The position numbers and the translations under genes were made by a program. Positions 11,730-22,871 of a stretch of 64,000 nucleotides of DNA are shown one piece after another. Below the pieces are notes generated by a model that was not told the DNA's origin, did no database searches, and saw only the letters and a list, made by a program, of their open reading frames with translations. The stretch is from Drosophila miranda (taxonomy: Eukaryota; Arthropoda; Insecta; Diptera; Drosophilidae): contig NC_046676.1 of assembly GCF_003369915.1 (NCBI RefSeq), forward strand, positions 7,409,501-7,473,500. Direction: 5' to 3'. Numbering within the stretch: position 1 is the stretch's first letter; every line of letters starts with the position of its first letter.

Positions 11730-13106
11730 TTACTCAATCTCTGAGCCAGCCGGGTCATCAGCATCTGTCTCCGACAGTTCCTTCTGCTGCACATTTACAT
11801 GAACTCGTTCGTGCAATCTCAATACCTCAACGGTTTGAAATCTCCTCCAGCACACGCGGCAAGAGTAGTTTCGAGAATTTTCGCGTTTGTGAACTTTCTT
11901 TATATGATTTTTGAGGGTACAGTTCTCTCGAAAGTGCTTCTGACAGTGGGGACAGGCCAGTTGTGGCAGTGAATGGGTTCGACGATGAACTGCGAGGGCA
12001 GAGGTGCTCTTGTACGATTGGCCGCACATTTCACATGTGTAGTTCCGCTGGCCGGAGTGCACGTTCAGGTGCTGTTGGTAATCCCATTTTGAGCCAGCAT
12101 TATACGAGCACAGCTTGCACTGCCACTCCACACGCTTAAAGTGGTAGCGGGCCCGATGTTCCAGCAGCTTGGAGGCGCACGGGAAACCTTTTTTGCACAC
12201 ACTACAAACGTTGGGATTCTGGCCGCAGTGTACTCTGTACTTGTGGACCTCCAGTTGGTATTCGTTGAGGAAGCTCCGCTTGCATTCGTCGCAAACATTT
12301 ACTTCTATGTGGGTTGTGGGCATAAACTGAATTAGTCTGTCGTAGTAGGAGGGATAGCGGCAGTGCCAGCTCTTGGAACGAACTTTATTGGCATACTGGC
12401 GCTCGAACCAGGCCTTAAGAGATCGGGAGCTCGTGCAAACTACCTGCGGCAACAGCGAGAAACAGAAGCGCTTAGCCATAGCATCCGAAACCCGTTGAGC
12501 ACTCTCCAGGCGCTCCTTTCTGAACAGCCCGTTGTGGGATTGCCAAAGATGTGTGTGCTGTTCCAGAAGATCTATGAAATGGAGCATTATCTCCGGACTC
12601 GTACGGAGCAAGTTGTAGAAGGGCTTCTGCGGCGTGTTCAGGACGTAGTTCTGCAAGAATTTAAATATATTTTTAAATCAAAAGTTAGCCTGTCTGGCCT
12701 GTCTACTTACATCTTTGCTGTTTTCATTTTCCTCTTCTGCCTCTGATTCGCGGCTCAAAACATTGTCGTCTGAGGTATCGTCATCCAGAAACTCAACGTT
12801 CGTAAAGACCTCTCTCTGCTCCTCTTCGTTGCCTACACCCTGAGATTCCGATGTGCTATTATCTTCAGCATCTGCCAACTCTAGTTCTATTTCATCATGT
12901 ATTTCACTCTCATCGCAGTCCAGCTTGCTGGCATCCTTGTGCCGGCGTCTTAAATGATTCATAAACACATCCCACCCGGCCCCGATGAATGCGTCGGCAC
13001 TGCAAAGGCAGCACTTTATCACAATTGTGGATGTGGCGTCCTTCTTCAAATACACCCGAGCGCTCTCCACATAGCTACTCGTGTTTGTGTAAAGCGTAGA
13101 ATTCAT
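11730..13106 (-). CDS. MADF-like/C2H2 zinc-finger protein without a ZAD
   Basis: Two exons, 13106-12711 and 12650-11730, joined in phase 0, give 438 residues. Residues ~31-56 (CCLC...HLRRRH) look like a BED/C2H2 finger. A long acidic Ser/Glu region follows. Residues ~140-240 (FYNLLRTSPEIMLHFIDLLE, later SLKAWFERQYANKVRSKSW) resemble a MADF/Myb-SANT-like DNA-binding module as in the fly CG1602/CG1603 family. Six C2H2 fingers follow, from CDECKRSF to CRVCWRRF, and the tail is acidic. Expected role: nuclear DNA binding. The MADF call is from pattern only. The gene has its own DRE-like boxes just upstream. Confidence 0.85.
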
Positions 13107-13175
13107 TGTTTTAGCATTTTAACATGGGTATTTTGCGTAAGCAAAGAAATTGCCAAAATAATAGAGGTGGAAGAA

Positions 13176-13203
13176 CATCGATGTTACCATCGATGCATCG
13201 ATG
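13176..13203. promoter_or_regulatory. Three CATCGATG boxes (DRE-like)
   Basis: CATCGATG occurs at 13176-13183, 13188-13195 and 13196-13203, 70-97 bp upstream of the ATG at 13106. The box differs from the DRE core only at its outer bases. A likely promoter of the MADF-like/C2H2 gene. Confidence 0.5.
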
Positions 13204-13579
13204 TTTTTGTCCCTTCTTGTATTGGAAGGTAGTATTAATATTTCAATTTAAATATTTTTAAATTAACTTAATTTGTAGACGAATACAAACGGTATGATGC
13301 CTTTTAAAGCTATTTGTGCGTCCCGGCTGGTCAAAATATTCCTGATCGTCGTACTCACTTTAAGCCGAAAGTTGTAGACCAGTTAATGTTTCTAAACAAA
13401 AATCCAGACTTGTTTTAAAATATAATCTAGAAAAATTATTAATTTTTTCATGTTTCATGTTTTTCATAGCGTAAATGCAGCTTAATGTGTATATTTTATT
13501 GTAACTGCTACCGCTAACCATACGGTAAATACGATGTGTTTCCTACGCTACAAAACAAATATGTTTCTTCCAATTCGCT

Positions 13580-13596
13580 TATCGATAGTATCGATA
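13580..13596. promoter_or_regulatory. Two adjacent DREs, promoter of the ZMYND11-like gene
   Basis: TATCGATA occurs at 13580-13587 and 13589-13596, about 140 bp upstream of the start codon. These boxes are outside the duplicated unit, so the second gene copy does not have them. The remaining part of 13204-13728 is AT-rich with nothing recognisable. Confidence 0.65.
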
Positions 13597-13728
13597 GTGT
13601 TGCACCCGAAATTGAGCTAGTTGCCACCAAAAACAAAACCATCAACAAAGTATATTTATTTACTCGATTTAGATTGCGAAATATAGATGACAAAACAGCT
13701 CCTACCTCCCGTATGCATACGCATATGG

Positions 13729-15663
13729 ATGCAGCATTTAATGAATGGAGCATCGGTGCCCAAACAGACATTAGAGCGCTCTTTGTTTGGATCGTTGAAT
13801 TCGGGTAAGTGGCAGCAGGCAAACCATTGGACTCTTCATTTACACTGTTAATTAAATCAATCTTCACCCAGACAAGGCAAGCCAGGCAGTGGAGGATGCT
13901 ATAGACATGGGTATTCTTGTGGCGCAAGGAAAAGGCATGCTGTCCTTTTGCCATAAACGGAAATCAATACCCACCTCTTCAGCGGACAGATATTGCTACG
14001 AGTGCAATCTTCCTGGGGCACTAAAGAGCTGCAAATCGTGTTCACGCTCTTTCCACGAGTGCTGTCAACGCAAACACCCAGAAAAACCAACATACGATGT
14101 GCCCTCGGACAAGGGCCAGCCGCATAGATTCCCACTTAATGAATCGGACTCTGATGTAGAGACTAAAAGTCAAGAGGAGCCGGCTCGGGCACCGCTGTCG
14201 ACGGAGCACCAGCTGGACCACAACAGCAACATCAACCTTAACTCCGTTTTGGAGACATCTGTCAAGCGCGAGAGTCCAGATTGGTACGATGATGTGTCCT
14301 TTGTCAGCGAGCAGCCGGCTGCTCGTCAGCGAAGGAAGTCCACGGTTAAGACTGAACAGCCACCATTTCTAGAGCCTGATACGTCAAGCAATCTGGAGAA
14401 CTGTACTGCCTGTCGACTGATGACGCTGGCAAGAATCCACCACCCCCCGCAATTAAACAAGAAAGAGCTTAGTTGCTTGCTTCGCTACTCATGGTCCAAG
14501 CATCAGAGTTGGCTGATCACAGATGTGGACAAAGACATGAAAAGTTTGAGCAGTCGCGATAGAGCGCTGGTAAAACGCATTCTCTTCAAGTCGAATACGC
14601 TCGGCCATGCGGATATTGAGAAGAACATTGAGACCAAAAAGTATACGTACTTGACGGAGTTCTTAATTGATTTGCTCGACTTGCAGCATAACATTGGCGT
14701 CTTCTTTGGCCATACGGAGCAGGCATACAATGCCACACAGTGGCTGATGCGCGATGTCACGCACGACATTCGGGAAATACGTCGATGTCCGGACTGCTTT
14801 CGCAACTCAAATGAAATGGAGTGCAGCATGTGGTTCGCCAAGCCCTGTCTTCAGCGGCATGAGCTGGTATTTGCCAAGCACGGTGGTTACCCGCCTTGGC
14901 CAGCAAAGGTAAGTAGTATCCAAGGATTAATTGGTAAGGTAATACAGCCTCTTCTTTTTAGGTGATTAGCGTGTCATCGAAAAACCCGATAAAATATGAT
15001 GTGCGCTTCTTCGGCAAACACCATTTGCGGGCCTCCGTCTTAGAAAAGGATATTATAACTATAGAGACCGATGGATTATTCAAGCATAAAGGGAAGATCT
15101 CGAAAGCCCTAGCCGCCGCCATAAGGGAACTCGAATGCCACAAGATGCTGTTAAACTACTCACCTGACCTCTTTGGCTTTCACGCAGATCCCGCCGTAAC
15201 CAAACAACTCATCGATAAGGCACTGTCCCACTGCCCGGAGCCTACAAACACTGCTACACCTGCCAAGCGTGGGCGTCCCGTCAATCCAGGGATTAATAGT
15301 AAGAAGCGCAGAACTACAATTACCCCTGCTCCAGTTCCCACACGACAGGTGCCACTACGTCGATGCTCGCTTGCAGCGCGGATTGCAGGGGGAAAAGAGA
15401 ACGAATCTATGACAATGGCGGAAAGTAATGATCTTAAACAGCTGAGGTCTGATTTAACTGATTGCTACGAGAACCTCTTGAAAAAGACTGAAGAACTGGA
15501 CGCGCTGAAAAAGGAGTTGGACGACGCAAAGCGTAAGCGCTGGTGTCAGCACTGTCTCCAAGAAGCTGTGTTTGATTGCTGCTTCACCGCCTCTTACTGC
15601 AGCGTAGAGTGCCTGGGTCAGCACAAAAAACGTCACCGTCGTGTGTGCAAAGCCAAGCGTTAA
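13729..15663 (+). CDS. ZMYND11 (BS69)-like chromatin reader, copy 1: PHD, PWWP, MYND
   Basis: Exons 13729-13804, 13872-14908 and 14962-15663 give 604 residues (600 if the in-frame ATG at 13741 is used), close to the ~600 of human ZMYND11. Order: PHD-like finger near residue 66 (YCYECNLPGALKSCKSC), a helical region at the place of the bromodomain (residues ~200-330), PWWP near residue 357 (FAKHGGYPPWPAKV), a Lys/Arg-rich linker, a coiled coil (~525-560) and a C-terminal MYND finger (CQHC...CFTASYCSVECLGQHKKRH). In animals this family binds methylated H3.3 and represses transcription elongation. Poly(A) signal at 15693. This copy keeps both promoter and ATG. Confidence 0.85.
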
Positions 15664-16008
15664 AATACTTGTATTTGTACAATATACTTGTGAATAAATT
15701 ATACACATAACTATAATTTGTTGCCTTTGCAAAGGCATGTTCTGAGAGGCTGAAAGCACTCAATCTTCCATTTAGACAAATAAATTCAACAGTATTGGAT
15801 TTAATTCTGTTTCTTCTTTTGTATCTACTGTGGAAATAGTAGGTATTTTATTTGTTATATCCAATAGTGCCAGTGTAGTTCCTTTGAATATACTTTTACG
15901 CTAGCTTATAAGTATTAGCAAATGTTATTAGTACCATAAATGTAGAGAGTCAAAAATTAAAATATACCGGAAAGCAACCGTCTGGTCTAAGAGTTTTGTG
16001 GAGCAAAA

Positions 16009-16928
16009 CTACTTATGCGCATTGTTTTGCATTAAAATATATCTTGATACATTTTCTATGCGCATAAATTGCTGTTCCCAGTCCAAAATACTCACCTCGT
16101 TGAATCTAAACGTCTGCAATCGGTTCGGGCCAACGAAGCGGCCCACCAGATGGACAGTGCAACCTTAAAAGCAGTTCAGAGATAAAAAAAAAAAATATGT
16201 AGTAAAAATTTGTTGAGCTTGCCAATGGACAATGTGTTCAGATCGCCTTCAAAATCGTAATATATGCCTTGGAGGATGGGTCCTTCACAACGCACCAGTA
16301 GGGTGTGCTCACACCTCTTTCCTTCGATAATGCGTGCCAGTTTCCCTGTGAAATGTTAAATTATTAAATGTCTGATAGCTATAAGCATTTAAATAATAAT
16401 CAGCCCCACCATATACGTTCCAAATAGCATTCAAATCAGGATACATTTTGTGGCTGGTCAAACAAAAATCCACGCGCCCTACTAGACTTAGCAAATCACG
16501 ACCCCGTTTGGACATTGGGGAGGCTGGCGGCTCTGCCATTGCCATGGGCTCCATTTTAATGGGTGCGGTGGTCGTTTTGGATGCCACGCAAAGGGATTTC
16601 GGCTGCAGCTTTGGTGGTGGCATATAAATAAATTCATGCGGTGCCCTTATTCTGGGAACCTCTTCTACAAAGCCTTCATATTTCAGTTTTTTATCTTTTG
16701 GACAGACAGTTAGCTTTGTTTGCCGGAGCTGGCTGCCATTTTTGCGAGAAAGTTCTGCGACCGTTGGAAAGCTGCGATTCAACAGCGACGAATTACTTTC
16801 AAGCTGGCTCTTGAATTTCGCCTGGCTATTAAGCGACGATGTCCTTGGTTTTCCTTTTAAAGAAGAAAAAACTTCATATTTATGTTGGAAAATGCATTAA
16901 TATTAATAAATTTACCTTTGGTGAACAT
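16009..16928 (-). CDS. SPATA22-like protein, copy 1 (candidate meiotic recombination factor)
   Basis: Exons 16928-16916, 16853-16410, 16345-16223 and 16163-16009 sum to 735 bases, 244 residues. The third intron is GC-AG (CATTG|GCAAGC). The N-terminal half is basic and low in structure. The C-terminal ~110 residues (from IWNVYGKLARIIEGK, through GPILQGIYYDFEGDLNTL and GCTVHLVGRFV, to the tail ENVSRYILMQN) resemble from memory the RPA-like C-terminal domain of vertebrate SPATA22, which partners MEIOB on single-stranded DNA in meiosis. The ORF also lies back to back with the ZMYND11-like gene and shares its 3' region. The assignment is an inference needing a profile search. Confidence 0.6.
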
Positions 16929-17020
16929 TTCAACGTAACGTTTGTTTAATAACTGTAAAAATATAGATATCTTAATCGATACATCGATACCATATTTTAT
17001 GGTTCATATACTAGTATATA
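16929..17020. promoter_or_regulatory. Putative promoter of the SPATA22-like gene
   Basis: ATCGATACATCGATACC at 16976-16992 contains two overlapping DRE-like cores 48-64 bp upstream of the ATG. A possible acceptor just upstream of the start means an earlier non-coding or coding exon cannot be excluded. Confidence 0.4.
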
Positions 17021-17203
17021 TTGGGTCAAATAAACGATTTCAACAATGAATTTAAATATAAAAAAATTGCAAAATTTTCACAAGTACTGCGTATATTGCC
17101 AGTTTCTTATGCATCATGTGAAAGAATTTTCTCCGAAGCGAACTTAACAAAAACAAATACAAGAAATAGATTTAAGAATATAAATGTTTCAAACCTTTTG
17201 TAG
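17021..17203 (+). mobile_element. hAT transposase C-terminal relic, copy 1
   Basis: An open frame of about 58 codons with no ATG reads FSQVLRILPVSYASCERIFS followed by EANLTKTNTRNRFKN. This is the core of the hAT dimerisation domain (the conserved pattern of proline, two small residues, SER/CER and FS, then a basic turn). No other part of a transposase is present, so this is a short fossil of a DNA transposon. Confidence 0.7.
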
Positions 17204-17236
17204 GCCTATGTCTTCAAATACCAGCAACATTGCGCC

Positions 17237-17842
17237 TGTTTTTTTTTTTGTTGAACTATTTTGTTTAAGCCTTGTTTTAGCCAAAATACAATAAAAGCAA
17301 GGACTAAAAACTAGACAATCTTGAAGAAAATTTATTCATCAACGGCCTAAAATTATGTGGGCAGTACTAAGGGTTTTAGTTAGCCAGAATTATTCAACGG
17401 AATCTCTAAATTGAGCAATATGAACGACTATCCTCTTGCGTTCTTTCTTTTTTTTTTTTTTTTTTGTTACATATTTTGCTAAAACCTTATTTTAGACAAG
17501 ATCCAATAAAAAAAAAGTATTCAAAATAAGTCAGTTAAGTCAAAATTGATTCATAAATCGTATAAAAGTATGTGGGCATTGCAAAATGTTTTATCTAGCT
17601 AATAATATTCGACGGAATATCAAAATTAAACAATAGGAACGACTATCCTCGTTGGTTTTTTTTTTTGTTTTATCGTTTTTGTTACTACCTCTTTTGAGGC
17701 AAAATGCAACAAAAACAAGAGTTTAAAATAAACCAGTCAAGTGGAAAATACATTAATTAATTGTATAAAATTATGGGGGCATAGCGTGGGCGCTTTTTCT
17801 ATCTAGTAATATTCGATGGAATATCAAAAACGAGGAATATGT
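17237..17842 (+). repeat. Three degenerate ~210-bp tandem repeats, copy 1
   Basis: Three successive units each contain a T-rich start, an AAAA-CAA-GA-TTTAAAA segment, a TAAAATTATGTGGGC-like segment, TATTCRAYGGAATMTC and a GAACGACTATCCTC-like end (clear in units 1 and 2, worn in unit 3). They follow the hAT relic directly and may be non-coding sequence of that element. No known family is recognised. Confidence 0.65.
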
Positions 17843-17922
17843 AAAATAGAACTTGAATTCGTCAGTATATTTACGGTATATTTTGAAATTGAGACGGTAT
17901 GTTTCGGTATATCTGTGAGGGT

Positions 17923-17933
17923 CGGTCACACTG
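17923..17933 (+). promoter_or_regulatory. Motif 1 (M1BP-type) core promoter box of 128up, copy 1
   Basis: CGGTCACACTG is a perfect match to the Drosophila Motif 1 consensus YGGTCACACTR, used by constitutively expressed genes. It lies 102 bp upstream of the 128up ATG. A Motif 6-like TACGGTATATTT lies about 50 bp further upstream, a pairing typical of such promoters. Confidence 0.75.
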
Positions 17934-18034
17934 CTCCCGCTGTCCACGCGAGTGCCCAGTTTTTATATTTTTTACATGCATATTTGATAATAAAGCAGTT
18001 CGTTGATCAAATAAAATTTACCTGAGACGTAGCC

Positions 18035-19341
18035 ATGAGTACGATTCTGGAGAAAATTTCGGCCATCGAGTCGGAGGTAAGCGAAGCCACAATCAATAGC
18101 ACAGCACACAGAAACTAACCTGTCTGGTATCGTTCCCCTCTTCACCTTCTTTACCGCACAGATGGCACGCACGCAGAAGAACAAGGCGACATCGGCGCAT
18201 TTGGGTCTGCTAAAGGCGAAGCTCGCGAAGCTTCGGCGTGAGCTGATCTCCCCCAAAGGAGGCGGCGGTGGCACTGGAGAAGGTACGTCGACACTCGCCC
18301 TCCTTTAAATAGATAATTAACTGGTAATCACTTTTAGCCGGCTTTGAGGTGGCCAAAACTGGAGATGCACGAGTGGGTTTCGTCGGCTTTCCTTCAGTGG
18401 GCAAGTCTACGTTGCTATCGAATTTAGCTGGAGTGTACTCGGAGGTGGCCGCCTACGAGTTCACAACCCTGACGACGGTGCCTGGATGCATCAAGTACAA
18501 AGGAGCCAAGATCCAGCTGCTTGATTTGCCCGGTATCATCGAGGGAGCCAAGGATGGCAAGGGTCGAGGTCGTCAGGTGATTGCCGTGGCCCGTACCTGC
18601 AATCTAATCTTCATGGTCTTGGATTGCCTCAAGCCGTTGGGCCATAAAAAGCTGTTGGAGCACGAATTGGAAGGTTTCGGCATTCGGCTAAACAAGAAGC
18701 CGCCAAACATTTACTACAAACGGAAGGACAAGGGTGGCATCAATCTCAATTCAATGGTTACTCAATCGGAGCTGGACACGGATCTGGTTAAGACGATTCT
18801 CTCGGAATACAAGATACACAATGCTGATATTACGCTTCGTTACGATGCTACCAGCGACGACCTGATCGATGTCATTGAGGGCAATCGTATTTATATACCC
18901 TGTATCTATTTGCTGAACAAGATCGATCAGATCTCCATTGAAGAATTGGACGTCATATACAAGATTCCCCATTGTGTACCCATTTCGGCGCATCACCACT
19001 GGAACTTTGACGATTTGCTCGAATTGATGTGGGAATATCTAAGGCTGATTCGGATTTACACCAAGCCCAAAGGACAGTTGCCAGACTACAATTCGCCCGT
19101 GGTTTTGCACAACGAGCGGACCAGCATCGAAGACTTTTGCAACAAACTGCATCGCACCATAGTCAAGGAGTTCAAATAGTGAGTGTAAATCGAGCATAAT
19201 TGTGTAAATTTAGATTTAAAATATTCTTGAATTTTTAGTGCGCTCGTTTGGGGCTCTTCGGTCAAGCACCAGCCGCAAAAGGTGGGAATTGAGCACGTAC
19301 TGAACGACGAGGATGTGGTGCAGATTGTGAAAAAGGTTTAA
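18035..19341 (+). CDS. 128up: GTP-binding protein 128up (DRG1 family), copy 1
   Basis: Exons 18035-18076, 18162-18282, 18338-19178 and 19239-19341 give 368 residues, the family's usual size. The N-terminal helices ([18 protein letters not shown]) precede an OBG/DRG GTPase: G1 [10 protein letters not shown]2 region, G3 [10 protein letters not shown]4 NKID. A C-terminal TGS domain ends in [17 protein letters not shown]1 GTPases bind the DFRP1 partner and associate with translating ribosomes in the cytoplasm. The promoter is intact, but the unit ends 37 bp past the stop, so the downstream AATAAA is missing from this copy. Confidence 0.95.
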
Positions 19342-19378
19342 AGCTTCGTGTTTATTACATTTTGATTATGTTTGATTG

Positions 19379-21298
19379 AATGGAGCATCGGTGCCCAAAC
19401 AGACACTAGAGCGCTCTTTGTTTGGATCGTTGAATTCGGGTAAGTGGCAGCAGGCAAACCATTGGACTCTTCATTTACACTGTTAATTAAATCAATCTTC
19501 ACCCAGACAAGGCAAGCCAGGCAGTGGAGGATGCTATAGACATGGGTATTCTTGTGGCGCAAGGAAAAGGCATGCTGTCCTTTTGCCATAAACGGAAATC
19601 AATACCCACCTCTTCAGCGGACAGATATTGCTACGAGTGCAATCTTCCTGGGGCACTAAAGAGCTGCAAATCGTGTTCACGCTCTTTCCACGAGTGCTGT
19701 CAACGCAAACACCCAGAAAAACCAACATACGATGTGCCCTCGGACAAGGGCCAGCCGCATAGATTCCCACTTAATAAATCGGACTCTGATGTAGAGACTA
19801 AAAGTCAAGAGGAGCCGGCTCGGGCACCGCTGTCGACGGAGCACCAGCTGGACCACAACAGCAACATCAACCTTAACTCCGTTTTGGAGACATCTGTCAA
19901 GCGCGAGAGTCCAGATTGGTACGATGATGTGTCCTTTGTCAGCGAGCAGCCGGCTGCTCGTCAGCGAAGGAAGTCCACGGTTAAGACTGAACAGCCACCA
20001 TTTCTAGAGCCTGATACGTCAAGCAATCCGGAGAACTGTACTGCCTGTCGACTGATGACGCTGGCAAGAATCCACCACCCCCCGCAATTAAACAAGAAAG
20101 AGCTTAGTTGCTTGCTTCGCTACTCATGGTCCAAGCATCAGAGTTGGCTGATCACAGATGTGGACAAAGACATGAAAAGTTTGAGCAGTCGCGATAGAGC
20201 GCTGGTAAAACGTATTCTCTTCAAGTCGAATACGCTCGGCCATGCGGATATTGAGAAGAACATTGAGACCAAAAAGTATACGTACTTGACGGAGTTCTTA
20301 ATTGATTTGCTCGACTTGCAGCATAACATTGGCGTCTTCTTTGGCCATACGGAGCAGGCATACAATGCCACACAGTGGCTGATGCGCGATGTCACGCACG
20401 ACATTCGGGAAATACGTCGATGTCCGGACTGCTTTCGCAACTCAAATGAAATGGAGTGCAGCATGTGGTTCGCCAAGCCCTGTCTTCAGCGGCATGAGCT
20501 GGTATTTGCCAAGCACGGTGGTTACCCGCCTTGGCCAGCAAAGGTAAGTAGTATCCAAGGATTAATTGGTAAGGTAATACAGCCTCTTCTTTTTAGGTGA
20601 TTAGCGTGTCATCGAAAAACCCGATAAAATATGATGTGCGCTTCTTCGGCAAACACCATTTGCGGGCCTCCGTCTTAGAAAAGGATATTATAACTATAGA
20701 GACCGATGGATTATTCAAGCATAAAGGGAAGATCTCGAAAGCCCTAGCCGCCGCCATAAGGGAACTCGAATGCCACAAGATGCTGTTAAACTACTCACCT
20801 GACCTCTTTGGCTTTCACGCAGATCCCGCCGTAACCAAACAACTCATCGATAAGGCACTGTCCCACTGCCCGGAGCCTACAAACACTGCTACACCTGCCA
20901 AGCGTGGGCGTCCCGTCAATCCAGGGATTAATAGTAAGAAGCGCAGAACTACAATTACCCCTGCTCCAGTTCCCACACGACAGGTGCCACTACGTCGATG
21001 CTCGCTTGCAGCGCGGATTGCAGGGGGAAAAGAGAACGAATCTATGACAATGGCGGAAAGTAATGATCTTAAACAGCTGAGGTCTGATTTAACTGATTGC
21101 TACGAGAACCTCTTGAAAAAGACTGAAGAACTGGACGCGCTGAAAAAGGAGTTGGACGACGCAAAGCGTAAGCGCTGGTGTCAGCACTGTCTCCAAGAAG
21201 CTGTGTTTGATTGCTGCTTCACCGCCTCTTACTGCAGCGTAGAGTGCCTGGGTCAGCACAAAAAACGTCACCGTCGTGTGTGCAAAGCCAAGCGTTAA
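19379..21298 (+). pseudogene. ZMYND11-like gene, copy 2, without start codon and promoter
   Basis: Exons correspond to 19376-19439, 19507-20543 and 20597-21298. The duplication junction changes the ATG at 13741 into TTG (19376-19378), and the upstream ATG and DREs are absent. The first in-frame ATG is at 19542, which would remove about the first 50 residues but keep the PHD, PWWP and MYND parts. Compared with copy 1 it has Glu to Lys (near 19776) and Leu to Pro (near 20028) changes plus two silent changes. The rest of the frame is open. It could be transcribed only by read-through from 128up copy 1 or a new promoter. Confidence 0.6.
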
Positions 21299-21643
21299 AA
21301 TACTTGTATTTGTACAATATACTTGTGAATAAATTATACACATAACTATAATTTGTTGCCTTTGCAAAGGCATGTTCTGAGAGGCTGAAAGCACTCAATC
21401 TTCCATTTAGACAAATAAATTCAACAGTATTGGATTTAATTTTGTTTCTTCTTTTGTATCTACTGTGGAAATAGTAGGTATTTTATTTGTTATATCCAAT
21501 AGTGCCAGTGTAGTTCCTTTGAATATACTTTTACGCTAGCTTATAAGTATTAGCAAATGTTATTAGTACCATAAATGTAGAGAGTCAAAAATTAAAATAT
21601 ACCGGAAAGCAACCGTCTGGTCTAAGAGTTTTGTGGAGCAAAA

Positions 21644-22563
21644 CTACTTATGCGCATTGTTTTGCATTAAAATATATCTTGATACATTTTCTATGCGCAT
21701 AAATTGCTGTTCCCAGTCCAAAATACTCACCTCGTTGAATCTAAACGTCTGCAATCGGTTCGGGCCAACGAAGCGGCCCACCAGATGGACAGTGCAACCT
21801 TAAAAGCAGTTCAGAGATAAAAAAAAAAAATATGTAGTAAAAATTTGTTGAGCTTGCCAATGGACAATGTGTTCAGATCGCCTTCAAAATCGTAATATAT
21901 GCCTTGGAGGATGGGTCCTTCACAACGCACCAGTAGGGTGTGCTCACACCTCTTTCCTTCGATAATGCGTGCCAGTTTCCCTGTGAAATGTTAAATTATT
22001 AAATGTCTGATAGCTATAAGCATTTAAATAATAATCAGCCCCACCATATACGTTCCAAATAGCATTCAAATCAGGATACATTTTGTGGCTGGTCAAACAA
22101 AAATCCACGCGCCCTACTAGACTTAGCAAATCACGACCCCGTTTGGACATTGGGGAGGCTGGCGGCTCTGCCATTGCCATGGGCTCCATTTTAATGGGTG
22201 CGGTGGTCGTTTTGGATGCCACGCAAAGGGATTTCGGCTGCAGCTTTGGTGGTGGCATATAAATAAATTCATGCGGTGCCCTTATTCTGGGAACCTCTTC
22301 TACAAAGCCTTCATATTTCAGTTTTTTATCTTTTGGACAGACAGTTAGCTTTGTTTGCCGGAGCTGGCTGCCATTTTTGCGAGAAAGTTCTGCGGCCGTT
22401 GGAAAGCTGCGATTCAACAGCGACGAATTACTTTCAAGCTGGCTCTTGAATTTCGCCTGGCTATTAAGCGACGATGTCCTTGGTTTTCCTTTTAAAGAAG
22501 AAAAAACTTCATATTTATGTTGGAAAATGCATTAATATTAATAAATTTACCTTTGGTGAACAT
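21644..22563 (-). CDS. SPATA22-like protein, copy 2
   Basis: Exons 22563-22551, 22488-22045, 21980-21858 and 21798-21644; the whole gene with its upstream DRE-like boxes lies inside the unit, so this copy should be functional. One Val to Ala difference from copy 1 (TVAEL to TAAEL). The GC-AG third intron is kept. Confidence 0.6.
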
Positions 22564-22655
22564 TTCAACGTAACGTTTGTTTAATAACTGTAAAAATATA
22601 GATATCTTAATCGATACATCGATACCATATTTTATGGTTCATATACTAGTATATA

Positions 22656-22838
22656 TTGGGTCAAATAAACGATTTCAACAATGAATTTAAATATAAAAAA
22701 ATTGCAAAATTTTCACAAGTACTGCGTATATTGCCAGTTTCTTATGCATCATGTGAAAGAATTTTCTCCGAAGCGAACTTAACAAAAACAAATACAAGAA
22801 ATAGATTTAAGAATATAAATGTTTCAAACCTTTTGTAG
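22656..22838 (+). mobile_element. hAT transposase C-terminal relic, copy 2
   Basis: Identical to 17021-17203; carried along by the duplication rather than by transposition. Confidence 0.7.
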
Positions 22839-22871
22839 GCCTATGTCTTCAAATACCAGCAACATTGCGCC

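Noticed and set aside
13689-13808. Start of the ZMYND11-like protein in the frame MDAAFNEWSIGAQT
   Set aside because: That frame ends exon 1 in the wrong phase for exon 2; the frame starting MQHLMNGASVPKQ fits.
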